Shown piece by piece: positions 29,385-30,952 of a stretch of DNA of 30,952 nucleotides. The stretch is taken from assembly GCA_964344965.1 (NCBI GenBank), contig CAYFPJ010000016.1, forward strand, positions 1 to 30,952, given 5' to 3'. Both the position numbers and the translations under genes were made by a program. Positions within the stretch are counted from its first letter, which is position 1. The number at the start of each line of letters is the position of its first letter. Source of the stretch: UM-FILTER-37-12 sp964344965. Its GTDB lineage: Bacteria > Patescibacteriota > Patescibacteriia > Magasanikbacterales > UBA922. The notes below the pieces were generated by a model. That model saw nothing but the letters and a program-made list of their open reading frames with translations, was not told where the DNA came from and made no database searches.

Positions 29385-29801
29385 ATGTTAAACTTCAAAA
29401 TAGCCACACCAGAACGCGTAGTCTACGAAGATGAAGTCTCTCAAGCTTCTATTCCTACCGCTATGGGAGAGATTACAGTCTTACCAGGACACATTCCTCT
29501 TGTCTCTGTTCTTCGGGCTGGAGAAGTTAGAATTAAAGACAAAGAAGGTGAGCATGTCTTTGCGCTTGCTGGTGGATTTTTGGAAATTCGCGGCAATAAC
29601 GAGTTAATCATATTGGCTGACAATGCTGAAAGAGCAGGAGATATCGATCTGGACCGTGCTGAAGAAGCCAGAAAAAGAGCCTTGAAAGAGCTAGAAGAGG
29701 CAAAAGATAAGCAAGATGTGGATTATGCTAAACTGCAAGCCGTAATTGATCGGGAGATGAATCGGGTACGTGTTGGAAAAAAATATAAAAACCTAAAGTA
29801 A
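29385..29801 (+). CDS. atpC: ATP synthase F1 subunit epsilon
   Basis: Epsilon couples the rotor to the c ring and regulates ATP hydrolysis. The 138-residue product has the N-terminal beta sandwich (LNFKIATPERVVYEDEV, GEITVLPGHIPLVSVL, FALAGGFLEI) and the C-terminal helical hairpin rich in A, E and K (AERAGDIDLDRAEEARKRAL). It is the last gene of the operon, displaced from atpD by about 1.6 kb of S23 and cyclophilin genes. It starts 6 nt after the right arm of element B. Confidence 0.95.
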   Translation: MLNFKIATPERVVYEDEVSQASIPTAMGEITVLPGHIPLVSVLRAGEVRIKDKEGEHVFALAGGFLEIRGNNELIILADNAERAGDIDLDRAEEARKRALKELEEAKDKQDVDYAKLQAVIDREMNRVRVGKKYKNLK

Positions 29802-29824
29802 ATAATTGTAATCAATAGGGAAGC

Positions 29825-29856
29825 CTGCCCGCCGTAGCTTTAGCGAAGGTGGGCAG
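29825..29856. repeat. CTGCCCGCC-type palindrome after atpC
   Basis: CTGCCC-G-CC (29825-29833) pairs with GG-T-GGGCAG (29848-29856) around GTAGCTTTAGCGAA. This GC-rich palindrome resembles a dispersed repeat I know from CPR genomes. It precedes the true terminator. Confidence 0.65.
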
Positions 29857-29870
29857 TATAAAAATAGAAA

Positions 29871-29902
29871 AATAAAAGCACAACCAAAATTGTGCTTTTA
29901 TT
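29871..29902. terminator. Terminator of the ATP synthase operon
   Basis: AATAAAAGCACAA (29871-29883) and TTGTGCTTTTATT (29890-29902) form a perfect 13-bp stem with loop CCAAAA. The stem itself supplies the T-run, so it should work in both directions. Confidence 0.88.
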
Positions 29903-29956
29903 GATATTTAGGTATATTAAATAATAAGATATTATATACCTTGTAATTTTTTGCTT

Positions 29957-30106
29957 ATGGAGAGGAGAAAATTTCTTGAAACAATGGCTAAAGCCGCTGC
30001 AGCAGGGGCTGGCTTAGCTCTTGGTCTTGACGGGAGAAGGGTTGGAGCTAAAACTCCTGGAGAAGAAGATATATCATCAGATATCCCAGGGAGAACTAAA
30101 AGATAA
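29957..30106 (+). CDS. Twin-arginine signal peptide fragment (5' part of an interrupted gene)
   Basis: The ATG at 29957 opens a 49-codon frame: MERRKFLETMAKAAAAGAGL, a classic twin-arginine signal (RRKFL, then an Ala/Gly/Leu-rich segment to residue 24), followed by a polar linker ending GRTKR. It stops at TAA (30104-30106). The frame after this stop is open and in phase all the way to 30883, so this looks like the secretion signal of the next gene, cut off by one nonsense codon. Alternatively it could be a free-standing small peptide, which is less likely. Confidence 0.55.
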   Translation: MERRKFLETMAKAAAAGAGLALGLDGRRVGAKTPGEEDISSDIPGRTKR

Positions 30107-30142
30107 CTAAAAGAAGATAACGAAACCATTTCAAGGAGATTA

Positions 30143-30883
30143 TTGGAAAAATCCAAGGAGATGGGTGAATATAGAAAATTTTTAGAGCAGCAAATTGGAT
30201 TAGATTGTACTAGTGTAGCCAATCTAGATTTTTTTTCTTATCATTATTTAGATCATCATAATTACGGGCATAATTATGGTTCTATTGACCCTCGAAATTT
30301 GGCAGACAAAGGTTTTTCTTTTCCGACTGAAAGAATTGAGCTAGCAAATTTGCAAGACCATGTATCAGAAAAGGATCGGGCTATATTTATTCAATTAGGT
30401 ATTTTACTCAAGGATAGAAATGCCTTTGTAAGATTTAGATTGCGTGATGATTTTGATCTTTCTGTGCCTAGAATTCTACAGTATTATGAGATGAGTATAT
30501 TTATGTCGCATGATGACGCTAAGCAATATTTCGAAATGTTTTATGGAAATGAGTTTGGAGTGAATCCATATGATCATAGGGAGAGAAAAGTTCAGGCGTT
30601 TTATGTTTATGGGTCACGACCTCCTACAGTTGTATTCCAACAATACTTTGACAGATTTCAAAGAGATGATGAAAAAATGAAGCAGTTTACAACAGAATAT
30701 GAGTTTGAAAACAGGTCTGATTTGCAAAATGGTGTAGATTTCGATGTATCCGCTTCTTCATATGCTGAAGGTGATGAAGATTGGGTGAGATCGAGCTTAA
30801 TTACTCTAGATTCGTCTGATATTCCTGAAGAACTTAAGAGTAAATTGAGGCCTGAAAATATGCAGATTACTTTTGATAGATGA
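30143..30883 (+). CDS. Unknown protein, 3' part of a TAT-signal gene interrupted by one stop codon
   Basis: The open frame begins right after the TAA at 30106 and runs to 30883. If translated alone it could start at TTG 30143, with AAGGAG four bases before it, or at ATG 30161. I recognise no family. The 246-residue product is polar, with a His/Tyr-rich patch (HYLDHHNYGHNYGS), an alternating aromatic/charged middle (AIFIQLGILLKDRNAFVRFRLRDDFDL) and an acidic C-terminus. It has no cysteine pair or membrane helix. The upstream in-phase twin-arginine signal suggests the intact protein was exported folded. No tat genes are in the window. Confidence 0.6.
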   Translation: MEKSKEMGEYRKFLEQQIGLDCTSVANLDFFSYHYLDHHNYGHNYGSIDPRNLADKGFSFPTERIELANLQDHVSEKDRAIFIQLGILLKDRNAFVRFRLRDDFDLSVPRILQYYEMSIFMSHDDAKQYFEMFYGNEFGVNPYDHRERKVQAFYVYGSRPPTVVFQQYFDRFQRDDEKMKQFTTEYEFENRSDLQNGVDFDVSASSYAEGDEDWVRSSLITLDSSDIPEELKSKLRPENMQITFDR

Positions 30884-30915
30884 TTTTTCAGTATAAAATT
30901 AAATACCCCCATAAT

Positions 30916-30934
30916 CCACTGACGAAGTCAGTGG
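30916..30934. repeat. CCACTGAC palindrome near the right edge
   Basis: CCACTGAC-GAA-GTCAGTGG is a perfect 8-bp stem with a 3-nt loop. There is no T-run on the plus strand. It may end the preceding gene or be a dispersed GC-rich palindrome. Confidence 0.65.
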
Positions 30935-30952
30935 TCACCATCCCATCGAAGA

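Overview
The window reads as a chromosomal segment of an AT-rich bacterium of the Candidate Phyla Radiation (Patescibacteria), most likely a parcubacterium-type lineage. This is inferred from gene content and style: compact housekeeping operons, very few Shine-Dalgarno motifs, a prolyl-tRNA synthetase without its editing domain, a shortened ATP synthase delta subunit, four-helix-bundle (S23/IVS-type) genes, and the short GC-rich palindromes (PACRQAG-type and others) that are common in such genomes. No 16S rRNA gene is present, so the placement rests on inference.

Layout. 1-632: rpmA (bL27) on the minus strand with back-to-back promoters. 633-2926: a small membrane protein, a SEDS (FtsW/RodA) glycan polymerase, a membrane-anchored methyltransferase and a DUF721 protein. 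2948-8071: a proline module, proB-proC-proA, then a membrane protein and proS. 8219-12850: the elongasome mreB-mreC-mreD-mrdA (PBP2). 12905-15226: a thiol/disulfide group (TlpA-like lipoprotein, CcdA, membrane-anchored DsbA). 15366-17408, minus strand: an ATP-grasp protein fused to an NlpC/P60-like cysteine peptidase domain. 17531-19609: a CvpA-family protein, a second membrane-anchored methyltransferase, and TatD. 19679-29902: the F1Fo-ATP synthase operon behind a perfect consensus promoter, in the order atpZ-B-E-F-H-A-orf345-G-D-S23-ppi-S23-C. 29957-30883: a twin-arginine-signal reading frame broken by one in-frame stop.

The most unusual feature is a layer of inverted repeats built from short iterated words, usually 7 bp. 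Their right arms usually end only 3-22 nt before the next start codon, and they sit at most ATP synthase gene junctions. Two copies enclose a four-helix-bundle gene almost exactly, so they look like IVS-like mobile units. A gene-less copy with the same words as the second unit lies in frame inside atpG, and other word tracts or palindromes lie in frame inside tatD and the ATP-grasp gene. I read these as one related set: autonomous-looking units with an S23 gene, and gene-less derivatives that settle at gene boundaries or survive as peptide insertions.

Functionally the segment joins envelope growth (SEDS, MreBCD, PBP2, possibly the NlpC/P60 fusion), extracytoplasmic disulfide formation, proline supply and charging, and energy conservation. 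An unknown cysteine-rich exported protein, orf345, is embedded in the ATP synthase operon and is a plausible client of the disulfide group.
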